A stretch of DNA of 64,000 bases from a virus. Of this stretch, positions 10,301-16,768 are shown in pieces (position 1 is the stretch's first letter; each line of letters opens with the position of its first letter). Under the pieces are notes generated by a model, which ran no database searches, was not told the DNA's origin, and saw nothing but the letters and a program-made list of their open reading frames with translations. Both the position numbers and the translations under genes were made by a program. The DNA lies in the IMG/VR virus record IMGVR_UViG_3300046692_000130, positions 30,595 through 94,594 of that record. One strand, written 5' to 3'.

Positions 10301-10984
10301 AACTCGATCACAATAAGCTGCAGCACGACGGCGGCACAAATCGGATACCCTTCAGGGACTACGATTGCTGCTTTGCTCCCTGACGGAGCAGGAAACTACA
10401 TCAACGAAGGCACCTGCGGTTCAGGTGGCACGATTACTGTAGACGGATCTCACACCACCAATGTTGTGCTTCCGACCCACGCCTACAACAGCTTCATCGG
10501 TGCGGGACAGTACAGGGTCGAGGCAAGTGGCGATATCTCGTTCCTACCATCGCAAACCACAGAGACAGGTGATACACACATAGCGAGAACAGGCGCGAAT
10601 GATGTATCAATCGGCTCAACCAAGGGCGCATCTGATGGCGCACTGCACGTCGGATCTCTGACCATCGGTGGCAACGCTGTATGTCAGTCAACCGGAACCA
10701 ATTGCCCATCGAGCGGTGGCGGTACCCCACTTGGCGGTACGGTGACTCTCACTTCCCCATCATCGGGAATCGAGGGAGGCATTTGTTGGAGCAACACTGT
10801 GACGGTAACCGGCGCAACAGTAGGACACGCTGTGGCTGTATCCACTGCTGACGGTAGCGACGGCAATGCATTCAGCATCGTGAAAGCGACCGTATCAGCG
10901 GCCAACACGATCAAGGTGCAGGAATGCGCGTATGCTACGGCACCGTTCGATCCGACTACAACCTACGCAGTGTCGACCTACTAA
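7394..10984 (+). CDS. Large tail spike / receptor-binding-like protein with Sec signal peptide
   Basis: 1,196 aa. ATG 7394 is preceded by AAAGGATCACA, a good ribosome site. Residues 1-25 form a classic Sec signal peptide: basic MKLMK, hydrophobic core, cleavage after FGQA. The body is rich in Asn, Gly, Ser and Thr with repeated beta-strand patterns (VTVTNATGFTASSTIPVC) and scattered cysteines, suggesting a beta-helix or spike domain. The C-terminus (GALHVGSLTIGGNAVC) resembles bacterial and phage adhesin tails. It follows the fibre gene by 10 bases. A signal peptide on a virion protein is unusual; it may instead be secreted from the infected or lysogenic cell. Confidence 0.55.
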   Translation: MKLMKYIASFLLVMFALLPMSFGQAKQVAPAGGIDTPQINHLVICDNHYASLQQCVNVAGTTSSVLVPYAQHPGETYSNPHSVTVLDIRQTLPSGANPAGTIFQDQLNNGSGGLAAGITHGGPNNLDLLNPGAIQAFRLNYVTPGTDTQTYPHQHTNIYNSSSSKRYMSNDDITHTMLNLYIPSGGKNYSNQYSGGESTAFEKPNHAILTLNSLKQTEGQGGGYFASLVKNLGVGDTMMNTQQGVATGVSDGDDEGLKFFRANLIHNPSRFGMSITSIASDSYGNYVFRGTNTGSYNGLPSEGLPVINLSKDLNPSQTGNITDIRAYAADNRFAQVTPDTGINIATLLGNSTVSYTTSSIVPSNLSAGILTAKNGSGGLSSATVTVTNATGFTASSTIPVCIGSVAANYEQTYISAVNTSTNTLTLQYARYQHGTNDMVSQGGACGYAIAMSADEKAPGTVPANDLASQTTTLHNAYYVMGTISGNFIVYTNMHASADAVLHTAAYTNTTPLVAGTLTPSVGGGQLNGLAINGDANYSNYRGNFVGQTTLAYPTITFSGGGCTTQPVASVTSYARPSASQILPVITITNPGAGCSGSLTATMQSSYANPYHLYPATVSFKVIDPSAAIDPNTGEPSASGNYVMTEAVNPANWANGDTLEISGWWNQYAGSNVTLGTIYGGQSNNFSLRHALLFAGDWAGSEPVGNTLSGIVNRTPSSHYYSPNGPSPGVAYELPPDGFELGGMMKNSIWTSDAPTDSVMAVRCVSGGSFYVDALSPCNFGVAQSYHIWKGFTASNIAAYDSIDYNNGTRTITYNVPNFVFQNGNISFGSTSGFGTTPSFHTGLQIKHDNGVTFVNDNGPTQIIHICNPLFSASNVLGVGACHPRAGDTADYNFDGRWDAGYLNANVASRTPALSVSLAPPVFLGSATWSGTGSGHNYQFVFAAISPLGIMGPISADTLGVFNQGTLGGGNSITISCSTTAAQIGYPSGTTIAALLPDGAGNYINEGTCGSGGTITVDGSHTTNVVLPTHAYNSFIGAGQYRVEASGDISFLPSQTTETGDTHIARTGANDVSIGSTKGASDGALHVGSLTIGGNAVCQSTGTNCPSSGGGTPLGGTVTLTSPSSGIEGGICWSNTVTVTGATVGHAVAVSTADGSDGNAFSIVKATVSAANTIKVQECAYATAPFDPTTTYAVSTY

Positions 10985-11001
10985 ACGACAACGAAACACG
11001 A

Positions 11002-11050
11002 GCACTGGGCGATCTTCACCAAAACAGCGGTGGGTCGCCCTTTGTGCTTC
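11002..11050 (+). terminator. Terminator after tail operon
   Basis: Interrupted stem: GCAC 11002 with GTGC 11044, GGGCGA 11007 with TCGCCC 11035, CACC 11017 with GGTG 11029, loop of 8 bases, then a short T-containing stretch. It follows the spike gene directly. The U-tract is weak. Confidence 0.4.
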
Positions 11051-11091
11051 ACAACACTACACGGGACTCCGTGACTCTGAGGTATTTTCTA

Positions 11092-11457
11092 ATGGCCATC
11101 CCAGCGCTTCAAATCACTGCAATCGCAGTGTCTGTCCTTGGCTTCTTGTTCGGCGGTGGGCTGCTCAAGTATTTGTCCAACCGTATTGAGGAGAAAGCGA
11201 TCATCAAGACGAAAGTCCTTGATCTTGAGAAGAGGGCAGACAAGCTCTCTGCGAAGATTCAGGCTCACGATACGACGATTGCTTTGCAGGGACAGAGTAT
11301 TGCTTCGCTCAGTGAGGCAATGAAGAAGCTCGACGATCTGCCCAAGATCCTTACTGCCTTGGGTGTGCTGGGCGAAAAGATCGCCTCAATCGAACGACAG
11401 TTGAATCGATTGGATGGGGTCAAGGGCGAACCAGACGACCCGTTTTGCCAGCGCTAA
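11092..11457 (+). CDS. Membrane-anchored coiled-coil protein
   Basis: 121 aa from ATG 11092; an upstream in-frame ATG at 10924 would overlap the spike gene and is less likely, and GAGG lies just before 11092. One N-terminal membrane segment (about residues 7-27, AIAVSVLGFLFGGGLLKYL) is followed by a charged heptad-type helix (EEKAIIKTKVLDLEKRADKL and on to about residue 105). The architecture resembles an inner-membrane spanin or a holin accessory, but no diagnostic motif is visible. It sits between tail genes and the lysis-like cluster. Confidence 0.5.
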   Translation: MAIPALQITAIAVSVLGFLFGGGLLKYLSNRIEEKAIIKTKVLDLEKRADKLSAKIQAHDTTIALQGQSIASLSEAMKKLDDLPKILTALGVLGEKIASIERQLNRLDGVKGEPDDPFCQR

Positions 11458-11475
11458 AAACCAGCATAAAAACTA

Positions 11476-11505
11476 TTGACTTCAGCGCGGACTGTGTTGT
11501 ACATT
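11476..11505 (+). promoter_or_regulatory. Rightward promoter of the dominant promoter family
   Basis: TTGACT at 11476-11481 and TACATT at 11500-11505 with 18-bp spacing. Immediately upstream is CCAGCATAAAAACTA, the same A-rich upstream element that precedes many leftward promoters in this window. It drives the metallophosphoesterase gene and what follows. Confidence 0.65.
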
Positions 11506-11548
11506 ACACATAGTCCTCGTTGCCTACCGGAAACGTGGAGATTGCATT

Positions 11549-12493
11549 TTGAAAACAGTGCGACCTCGGCTTACAGACGAACAGAAGTCTGTGATCCTTG
11601 CAAGCTTGCGTTATGGCGCTTCAAACCGTGCCATTGCGCGTGATCTAGCTGTCGATGAGAAGACTATTCGCCGCTTCAGGGCGTCTCTCGACGTAACAGA
11701 AAAACATGGACGGGAGGAGACCCTTGGGCAGTCGCATCTAAGCAACAACGCTGTAAAGCGCTTCATTGCAGTATCTGACATCCACTGGCCTTACGTCCAT
11801 AAACCCACCATCAAGCTCATCCTGAGTCTCCTTGGAGACATTCAGTTCGACGGGTTCGTCTTCCTCGGCGATCAGTTCGACAACTCCGTCATCAGCCACC
11901 ACAACAAGGGTAAGAACCTTCTCAAGCCGCGTGGTTCCTACTACGCAGAAGAGACGTCGTTCGACAAGGAATTCCTGCGCCCAGTTGAGCAGTTGATTGG
12001 CGACGGTAAGAAGATCTGGATCAAGGGAAACCACGATCACTGGGAGACCCAGTACGTCGAAGAGTTCCCTGAACTCGAAGGCAAGATCGAGCGCGACATC
12101 AGCCTCAAGCTGGAGGAGCGTGGTTGGGAAGTTGTTGAGTGTGGCAAGTCCTACACGTACGGCAAGCTTACCTATCTCCATGGTGAGACGCTGACCGGCG
12201 CACAACACGCTAAGAAGGCGCTGGAAGTCTTCTGCACCAACGTCCTGTACGGACACTTCCACAGCCCTCAGAGCGCGACCAAGGTGCTCCCACATAACCA
12301 GACACAGAAGTGGAGTGCATGGTGCAGCCCCATTGCTGGGGATTGCAACCCGTACTACATGCGTAACAAGCCGTCTGGCTGGGTGAATGGCTTCACGCTC
12401 ATCGAGTACACACGCAACGGAAACTTCAATCTCTACCCAATCATCACGAGCGGGAACGAGATCGCCTATGGAGGCAAGATCTACAAGGCATGA
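11549..12493 (+). CDS. Calcineurin-like metallophosphoesterase with N-terminal HTH
   Basis: 314 aa from TTG 11549, with GTGGAG 8 bases upstream. Residues 1-50 form a homeodomain-like helix-turn-helix (ASNRAIARDLAVDEKTIRRFR). Residues 72 onward carry the metallophosphoesterase motifs: SDIHW (D77, H79), GDQFD (G107-D108), GNHDHW (N161-H164), a later LHGE and GHFH near residue 235. The domain hydrolyses phosphoesters with two metal ions; DNA repair or RNA/cyclic-nucleotide substrates are all possible. The fused HTH suggests DNA targeting. It has its own promoter. Confidence 0.75.
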   Translation: MKTVRPRLTDEQKSVILASLRYGASNRAIARDLAVDEKTIRRFRASLDVTEKHGREETLGQSHLSNNAVKRFIAVSDIHWPYVHKPTIKLILSLLGDIQFDGFVFLGDQFDNSVISHHNKGKNLLKPRGSYYAEETSFDKEFLRPVEQLIGDGKKIWIKGNHDHWETQYVEEFPELEGKIERDISLKLEERGWEVVECGKSYTYGKLTYLHGETLTGAQHAKKALEVFCTNVLYGHFHSPQSATKVLPHNQTQKWSAWCSPIAGDCNPYYMRNKPSGWVNGFTLIEYTRNGNFNLYPIITSGNEIAYGGKIYKA

Positions 12494-12536
12494 CAAGCTA
12501 TACAGCCAGCAACATACTGGAGCGGATTCGCAAATA

Positions 12537-13187
12537 ATGCAACCCAGCCCCAAGACACCACTCATCATTGCATTCGGTTACAAGGCACAGTCGGGCAAGG
12601 GGGAAAGCGCTGAGACCATTCGGCGCTCCCGCTCGACCTTCAGTGGCCACATCGGTATCTTCAGCTTCGCTACGGCGCTCCGCGACGAGATCCATGGCGC
12701 TGTGCTCGATCTGATCGAGAAGACAGGTGTGACGCCACAGTTGGCCTTGCAGGAGCTTTGCTCCAAGTTTGGGGTCACCTACGACGAGAACGCCAAGGTC
12801 GACAAGCTCAACCCATGGGGCAAGCAACGCGCCCTCCAGCAGTACTGGGGAACTGAGTATCGGCGCGCACAAGATCCACAGTATTGGGTCAAGAAGCTGC
12901 ACACGTCCATCGCCGACAGTTGCGTTGATATCGCGCTGATCGACGACATGCGATTCCCTAACGAGTACGCATGGGCAGATACCAATGGCTACACCGTGAA
13001 GGTTGAACGTCGTGACTTCGCCGGTCTTGAAGGTGATGCAGCAATGCACTCATCGGAGACCAGCTTGGACGGCTATGACTTCGACTACTACATCTCTGCA
13101 GGTGCTGATGGCCTTGCAGAGTTGCGCGCACAGGCTCTGCATGTGTTCGACACCGTCCTTGAACTTTTCCAAACGAAAGAGAAGTAA
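12537..13187 (+). CDS. Deoxynucleoside monophosphate kinase-like P-loop protein
   Basis: 216 aa from ATG 12537. The P-loop GYKAQSGKGE lies at about residues 14-23. The central WGKQRALQQYWGTEYRRAQDPQYWVKKL and DDMRFPNEY are characteristic of phage dNMP kinases (T4 gp1-like and related), which phosphorylate dNMPs to dNDPs for DNA synthesis. This fits the ThyX and ribonucleotide reductase genes elsewhere in the window, though it lies on the opposite strand, in the late-looking block. It lies 43 bases after the phosphoesterase gene. Confidence 0.75.
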   Translation: MQPSPKTPLIIAFGYKAQSGKGESAETIRRSRSTFSGHIGIFSFATALRDEIHGAVLDLIEKTGVTPQLALQELCSKFGVTYDENAKVDKLNPWGKQRALQQYWGTEYRRAQDPQYWVKKLHTSIADSCVDIALIDDMRFPNEYAWADTNGYTVKVERRDFAGLEGDAAMHSSETSLDGYDFDYYISAGADGLAELRAQALHVFDTVLELFQTKEK

Positions 13188-13193
13188 CCAGCA

Positions 13194-13328
13194 ATGACTC
13201 AGACAGACCGGACGTACCGAGGAGGCACGTTCGCCGAACTCATCAAGCAGTATCACCACGACCGCATCACCACCGATCCACAGTACAAGGCTGCGGTTGA
13301 AGCTGCCAAAGGAAGTAATCGCAAGTGA
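13194..13328 (+). CDS. Small unknown protein, 44 aa
   Basis: ATG 13194, behind AGAAG. The product is hydrophilic (TYRGGTFAELIKQYHHDR), with no membrane segment or motif. The stop TGA overlaps the GTG start of the next gene (GTGA), so it looks like a coupled small gene of the same operon. Function unknown. Confidence 0.5.
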   Translation: MTQTDRTYRGGTFAELIKQYHHDRITTDPQYKAAVEAAKGSNRK

Positions 13329-13579
13329 TTCTCAACCCAATGGACGCGGTGCTCGTAGCCTACATCGCCCTTCTGAACGTCAACGCCCTCGTCATCTCTA
13401 TGAATCCACCCAAGAGTGAAGACGGCGTGTACGCGTTCTTTTACCGGTACACGAGGCAGATCACCAACACCGTCGACACGATCTTTGAACGTCGATACAA
13501 CCTCACCGTTCCCCACGCTGCCCTGCTCGATCCGAAGCCAGAACAGGTGGAAACCGAAAACCCTACTCAGGAGAAATAA
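13325..13579 (+). CDS. Small membrane protein, 84 aa
   Basis: GTG 13325 overlaps the preceding stop; AAAGGAAG lies upstream. An N-terminal hydrophobic segment (AVLVAYIALLNVNALVIS, about residues 8-25) is followed by a soluble Tyr/Arg-rich part and an acidic tail. Its position before a holin-like gene suggests a membrane role in lysis or superinfection, but the sequence alone does not show which. Confidence 0.5.
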   Translation: MILNPMDAVLVAYIALLNVNALVISMNPPKSEDGVYAFFYRYTRQITNTVDTIFERRYNLTVPHAALLDPKPEQVETENPTQEK

Positions 13580-13581
13580 TC

Positions 13582-13992
13582 TTGGCAAACAAGTTCGAAT
13601 CATTTTTGAAGAAGGTCGGCACTGTAACTGAGCATGGTCTGGAGAAGATCCTGCCCATCGCAATTCGTGCTGCGACCGTCGCTGTGCCTGTACTGGCAGT
13701 GTCTGGCAATGCACCGGCTGCAGCAGTCATTCAGACCATCATCGGCATCGTCGTTCAGACAGAGCAGAAGTATGCAGCCACTCCCGGCACCGGCCAGCAG
13801 AAGTTCGCTGAAGCTGTCGCTGTCGCCTCCCCGGCTGTCACCGCGCTGCTGTCCAACGCTGGCGTCACTGTCAACGCTACGACCGTCAACGCGTGGGTTC
13901 AGGTCGTTGTCGATGCCCTCAACATGGTACCGGCTGCTGAACTCGATGCTGCAATCGTCGCCGCTGGCGTCCAGACTGTGAAGGCTGCTTAG
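13582..13992 (+). CDS. Holin-like protein
   Basis: 136 aa from TTG 13582 with CAGGAG just upstream. It has a short amphipathic start, a hydrophobic stretch (ATVAVPVLAVSG then APAAAVIQTIIGIVVQ, about residues 30-62), then EQKYAATPGTGQQKFAEAVA. The arrangement resembles LLH-type (superfamily 6) phage holins, which form inner-membrane holes for endolysin. The endolysin itself is far away on the other strand (23,081-23,611). Holin assignment is an inference from composition and position. Confidence 0.5.
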   Translation: MANKFESFLKKVGTVTEHGLEKILPIAIRAATVAVPVLAVSGNAPAAAVIQTIIGIVVQTEQKYAATPGTGQQKFAEAVAVASPAVTALLSNAGVTVNATTVNAWVQVVVDALNMVPAAELDAAIVAAGVQTVKAA

Positions 13993-13995
13993 TCC

Positions 13996-14571
13996 ATGGC
14001 AACTCACATCGCAGACGTCGTGAGTAGTGGGTTGCCGTTGCTCACCAAGGAAGAGTTTGTTGCCCAGATCAAGGACGGTGACATGCTCTTCCTCGGTGGC
14101 GACTACCTGATCTCGCACCTGATTGAGAAGCGCACAGGATCGCCATGGAGCCACGTAGGCATGCTCTTCACTGAGCAGAACACCAAGGCTGTACTTTGCC
14201 TCGAAGCAGTGCATGAGGCTGGCATTCGCATAGGTAGCCTCGATCATTACATGAACCACTACAAGGGTACGGCCATCCTTGCGCGCATCCCCACGGCCAG
14301 CTATGAGCAGTTCAAGAAGGCACTCAACGTCGGCATCTTGAAGCTCGATGGCGGCTACGACACCAACCAGTTGCTCCAGATCGGCGCACAGGCCGTGCTG
14401 CCCTTTGTGAAGCCTACGTCAAGCGACGACTCTGCATTCTGCTCTGGCTTGATGGAGATAGTCTGGACGGCTGCAGGTGTGCAATTGAATCACAACGCCC
14501 ACGGCAACCTCTCCCCTGAAGAACTTTGGAACCAGCCCCTCGTCGTAGGGATCTGCGGTACCCAACTCTAA
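13996..14571 (+). CDS. YiiX/YebB-like permuted papain-fold protein
   Basis: 191 aa. The motifs run in permuted order for the NlpC/P60 superfamily: DGDMLFLGG then SPWSHVGMLF (His about residue 53), with the cysteine late in AFCSGLMEIVW (about residue 150). Members of this group are amidases or peptidases acting on lipids, peptides or peptidoglycan. Adjacent to membrane/holin-like genes, it could be a lytic or envelope-modifying factor. It is followed by a strong terminator, so it ends the operon. Confidence 0.65.
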   Translation: MATHIADVVSSGLPLLTKEEFVAQIKDGDMLFLGGDYLISHLIEKRTGSPWSHVGMLFTEQNTKAVLCLEAVHEAGIRIGSLDHYMNHYKGTAILARIPTASYEQFKKALNVGILKLDGGYDTNQLLQIGAQAVLPFVKPTSSDDSAFCSGLMEIVWTAAGVQLNHNAHGNLSPEELWNQPLVVGICGTQL

Positions 14572-14582
14572 TTTCATATCTC

Positions 14583-14618
14583 GCCCATCGTCCCTCACAC
14601 GGATGGTGGGCTTCTTTT
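14583..14618 (+). terminator. Strong intrinsic terminator
   Basis: An 11-bp stem (14583-14593 with 14601-14611, two G-U pairs), 7-base loop CTCACAC, then TTCTTTT. It closes the operon 11,549-14,571. It also shows that ATG 14603, inside the hairpin, is not the start of the next gene. Confidence 0.85.
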
Positions 14619-14635
14619 CCCGTTTAGGAGCCATT

Positions 14636-14893
14636 TTGTCAAAGCTTGAACTCGTCCAACCCACAACCCCAACCCCCAAACCAGACGACCATCTACTGAC
14701 CATGGATGAAGTCGCTACCATGCTAGGCGTCAGCATCAGCTTCGTGAAGAATCACTCGACACGCGTCAAGCCATTCATCCCTTCAGTGAAGTGGGGTGAC
14801 GAAGGAACACGGTCGACGCGCCGGTACCGCAAAGCCGACATCATGAAGTTCATCGAAGACCACTTGGAGAACCGGCCTCGCAAGACGGCATAG
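14636..14893 (+). CDS. Excisionase-like MerR/HTH_17 DNA-binding protein
   Basis: 85 aa from TTG 14636, with TAGGAG five bases upstream; the upstream ATG lies in a terminator. The segment LLTMDEVATMLGVSISFVKNH (about residues 20-40), followed by a wing with RRYRKADIMKFIEDH, is the classic helix-turn-helix of phage excisionases and recombination directionality factors. It is the gene directly before the integrase, which fits a role in prophage excision. It could also regulate the integrase promoter 20 bases downstream. Confidence 0.7.
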   Translation: MSKLELVQPTTPTPKPDDHLLTMDEVATMLGVSISFVKNHSTRVKPFIPSVKWGDEGTRSTRRYRKADIMKFIEDHLENRPRKTA

Positions 14894-14908
14894 GCAGCAT
14901 TTTGCTTG

Positions 14909-14938
14909 TTGCATTCATCATTGTTTGAGCGGTATAGT
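14909..14938 (+). promoter_or_regulatory. Integrase promoter
   Basis: TTGCAT 14909-14914, 18 bp, TATAGT 14933-14938, with CAGCATTTTGCTTG upstream, the family A-rich/CAGCA element. The expected start falls at about 14945, two bases before the integrase ATG, so the message would be essentially leaderless. Confidence 0.65.
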
Positions 14939-14946
14939 GAAACATT

Positions 14947-16158
14947 ATGACCAGAGCACGATTCCAAGAAGGATCGCTCCAGATCAAGGGCAAGGGCGCG
15001 AAGGCTGAGTACTTCACGCGGATCCGTGTCTATGACGACATAACTGGGAAGTCCACCCAGCCACGCATCTCGCTCGGCCTCGTCTCCAAGATGAGCAAGC
15101 GCGAAGCCCTGAAGAAGAGGGCAGAGATCATCGGAGAACGTCTTCACCAGTTGCCGAAGTCTGCGCCGACTGCCTCCATGCGTGGATCCACCACACTTGA
15201 GAACTTCTACCGTGAGCGCTTCCTGATCATGAAGTCTCATTGGAGCCAAGCCCAGCGCGACAGCTTCGCATACATCATGGACAGCTTCGTCCTGCCCCGG
15301 TTCGGCAAGTATGCCATCAGCGACATCGACAAGGTTCTGGTGCAGAGTCTTCTCAACTCTCTTGAGGAAAAGTACAGCAAGAGCACACTGACCCACGTAC
15401 GCACCAAGATGGTCGAAGTCTTCGAAGAGGCTGTCGAGCAGGACTACGCAGTAAAGAACCCCGCCGCGAAGACCAAGATCCCGGCTGGAGCGCGCCTACC
15501 AGAGCGGCCCGTCCTGACGTCTGAATGGCTCATGCAGATCATCGCCAAGGTCACCGACGCCCGGGACAAGGCAGTGTTCATGGTGGCCACCTTCTGCGCC
15601 CTACGTACCAGTGAGGCGTTCGGTCTTCCATGGGGCAACTTCCACCACGATGAAGCGACCGGCACCGGCTGGTTCCTGATCGACCAGATCGCGTACCGAG
15701 GCAAGCGCTACAAGCGCACCAAGAACGACGCCAGCAAGGCCCGGGTGCATATCAGCAAGAAGACGCTGGCGGCAATCCTCCAGTGGCAGAAGGAGTGCAA
15801 AGACACGAGTCCTGACGCTCTGATGTTCCCCAGCACGAACAAGAATGGCCGGTCGAAGAAAGGCGCGCCTATGTACCCACCTACGTGGCTCCAGAAGCGC
15901 CTACAACCGATTGCTGACTCTCTGGGTATCCCATTCAAGGTCAACTTCAGGGCGACCCGTAGGACGGCCATTACGCTGGTACAGGAGCAAGGATCCTCAC
16001 TGGCTTCGGCTCAGGGTATGGCTCGGCATGCATCGCCCAAGTCGACGTCCGAGATCTACACACAGATCGTGCCAGAGAACGTGAAGAAGGCAGTCAACGA
16101 CTATGAAGAGATGGTGTTTGCTGCGAAGCCTAAAGCCAAACTCACCCGAGTGAAATAG
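14947..16158 (+). CDS. int: Tyrosine recombinase integrase
   Basis: 403 aa. N-terminal arm-binding domain (1-70), SAM-like core-binding domain (about 75-190), catalytic domain after 190. Catalytic residues visible: Arg220 in CALRTSEAFGL, Arg338 in FRATRRTAIT (the usual His of HxxR is Arg335 here), His361 in GMARHASPK and nucleophile Tyr371 in SEIYTQ. It catalyses site-specific integration and excision of the phage. No ribosome site precedes the ATG, consistent with a leaderless message. The gene is followed by a terminator, then arm-type repeats and tRNA-Val, the expected attP context. Confidence 0.9.
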   Translation: MTRARFQEGSLQIKGKGAKAEYFTRIRVYDDITGKSTQPRISLGLVSKMSKREALKKRAEIIGERLHQLPKSAPTASMRGSTTLENFYRERFLIMKSHWSQAQRDSFAYIMDSFVLPRFGKYAISDIDKVLVQSLLNSLEEKYSKSTLTHVRTKMVEVFEEAVEQDYAVKNPAAKTKIPAGARLPERPVLTSEWLMQIIAKVTDARDKAVFMVATFCALRTSEAFGLPWGNFHHDEATGTGWFLIDQIAYRGKRYKRTKNDASKARVHISKKTLAAILQWQKECKDTSPDALMFPSTNKNGRSKKGAPMYPPTWLQKRLQPIADSLGIPFKVNFRATRRTAITLVQEQGSSLASAQGMARHASPKSTSEIYTQIVPENVKKAVNDYEEMVFAAKPKAKLTRVK

Positions 16159-16180
16159 AGCAACCAGATCTGTAGCAGAG

Positions 16181-16204
16181 GGTCACCTTCGGGTGGCCTT
16201 TTCT
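16181..16204 (+). terminator. Integrase terminator
   Basis: GGTCACC (16181-16187), UUCG-type tetraloop, GGTGGCC (16192-16198, one G-U pair), then TTTTCTG. A compact intrinsic terminator 23 bases after the integrase stop. Confidence 0.85.
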
Positions 16205-16216
16205 GTTGCCTAAATC

Positions 16217-16404
16217 GTGGCACAACAGTGGCACAATAAGGAGCACAATGGGGTACTTAGAGCACTTATAGCACTCAAAAACCCCAGTAAATACGCTATG
16301 CACCACGAATCGAACTGCCTTACAAGCAGAATTTCTGTGGCTGGAACCGCCTTAATTTGCAGTAAGATACAAAAATTGTGTGGCACAAAACGGCACAATA
16401 AGGA
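16217..16404. other. Candidate attP: arm-type repeats around a tRNA-anticodon-loop core
   Basis: Two pairs of direct repeats face each other. On the left, GTGGCACAA at 16217 and GTGGCACAATAAGGA at 16228; on the right, GTGGCACAA at 16380 and GGCACAATAAGGA at 16392. The units in each pair are 11 bp apart, about one helical turn, as expected for integrase arm sites. Between them, at 16316-16328, is TGCCTTACAAGCA, identical to 13 bp of the anticodon arm of the tRNA-Val at 16441-16453. Anticodon loops are common integration cores. The crossover site has not been shown. Confidence 0.6.
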
Positions 16405-16411
16405 AGTAAAC

Positions 16412-16488
16412 GGGCGGTTAGCTCAGTTGGTTAGAGCGGGTGCCTTACAAGCACTAGGTCGGGGGTTCGAATCCCTCACTGCCCACCA
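16412..16488 (+). tRNA. tRNA-Val (anticodon UAC), CCA encoded
   Basis: Complete cloverleaf: acceptor GGGCGGT pairing with ACTGCCC (one G-U), D arm GCTC/GAGC, anticodon arm GGTGC-CTTACAA-GCACT with anticodon TAC, T arm GGGGG-TTCGAAT-CCCTC (one G-U pair), and encoded ACCA 3' end. It reads valine codons GUA and GUG. It lies 8 bases after the right arm-type repeat of the candidate attP, so it may be a phage tRNA or part of a past or present integration site. Confidence 0.93.
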
Positions 16489-16768
16489 CAAACACCCCCG
16501 CCCCGCCCCCATGGCGACACACTGGGATCTCCTGAAAATAAAGTTCTCTGAGAGTGAAGGCTTGGGAACTGCTACGCCCGAGTGAAATAGGCGTGTCCGG
16601 TGTGATTTCTGTATCTTACTGATTTTAATTAACTTATGGGACACAAGTAGTATTCGCATGTCATTGCAAAAGAATGCACTTGTAGGAATCAAGAACGGTA
16701 TGGGATACTCGCTGCCATCTCACGGGCCGCGCTTCTAAATTGAGCTTTACAGAAGGGCACCAACTCTC
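16489..16768. other. Gene-free spacer between tRNA and Tat-protein gene
   Basis: 280 bases without a supported gene. It begins with a C-rich run, holds the second copy of the 14-bp integrase-end repeat (16577-16590), and is AT-rich from 16600 to 16660. A possible promoter is TTGTAG 16680-16685, 18 bp, GATACT 16704-16709, upstream of the next gene. The - strand frame across the tRNA is a tRNA-antisense artefact. Confidence 0.4.

Larger units (their letters stand above)
16145..16590 (+). repeat. 14-bp direct repeat flanking the att/tRNA segment
   Basis: CCCGAGTGAAATAG, the last codons and stop of the integrase gene (16145-16158), recurs exactly at 16577-16590, 89 bases after the tRNA. The entry spans both copies and the segment between them. 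Confidence 0.7.

Noticed and set aside
14603-14635. ATG start for the excisionase-like gene
   Set aside because: It lies in the stem of an intrinsic terminator; TTG 14636 has a proper ribosome site.
16423-16692. Open frame of 89 codons on the - strand across the tRNA
   Set aside because: It is the antisense translation of tRNA-Val (the recurrent VRDSNPRPSACK artefact).
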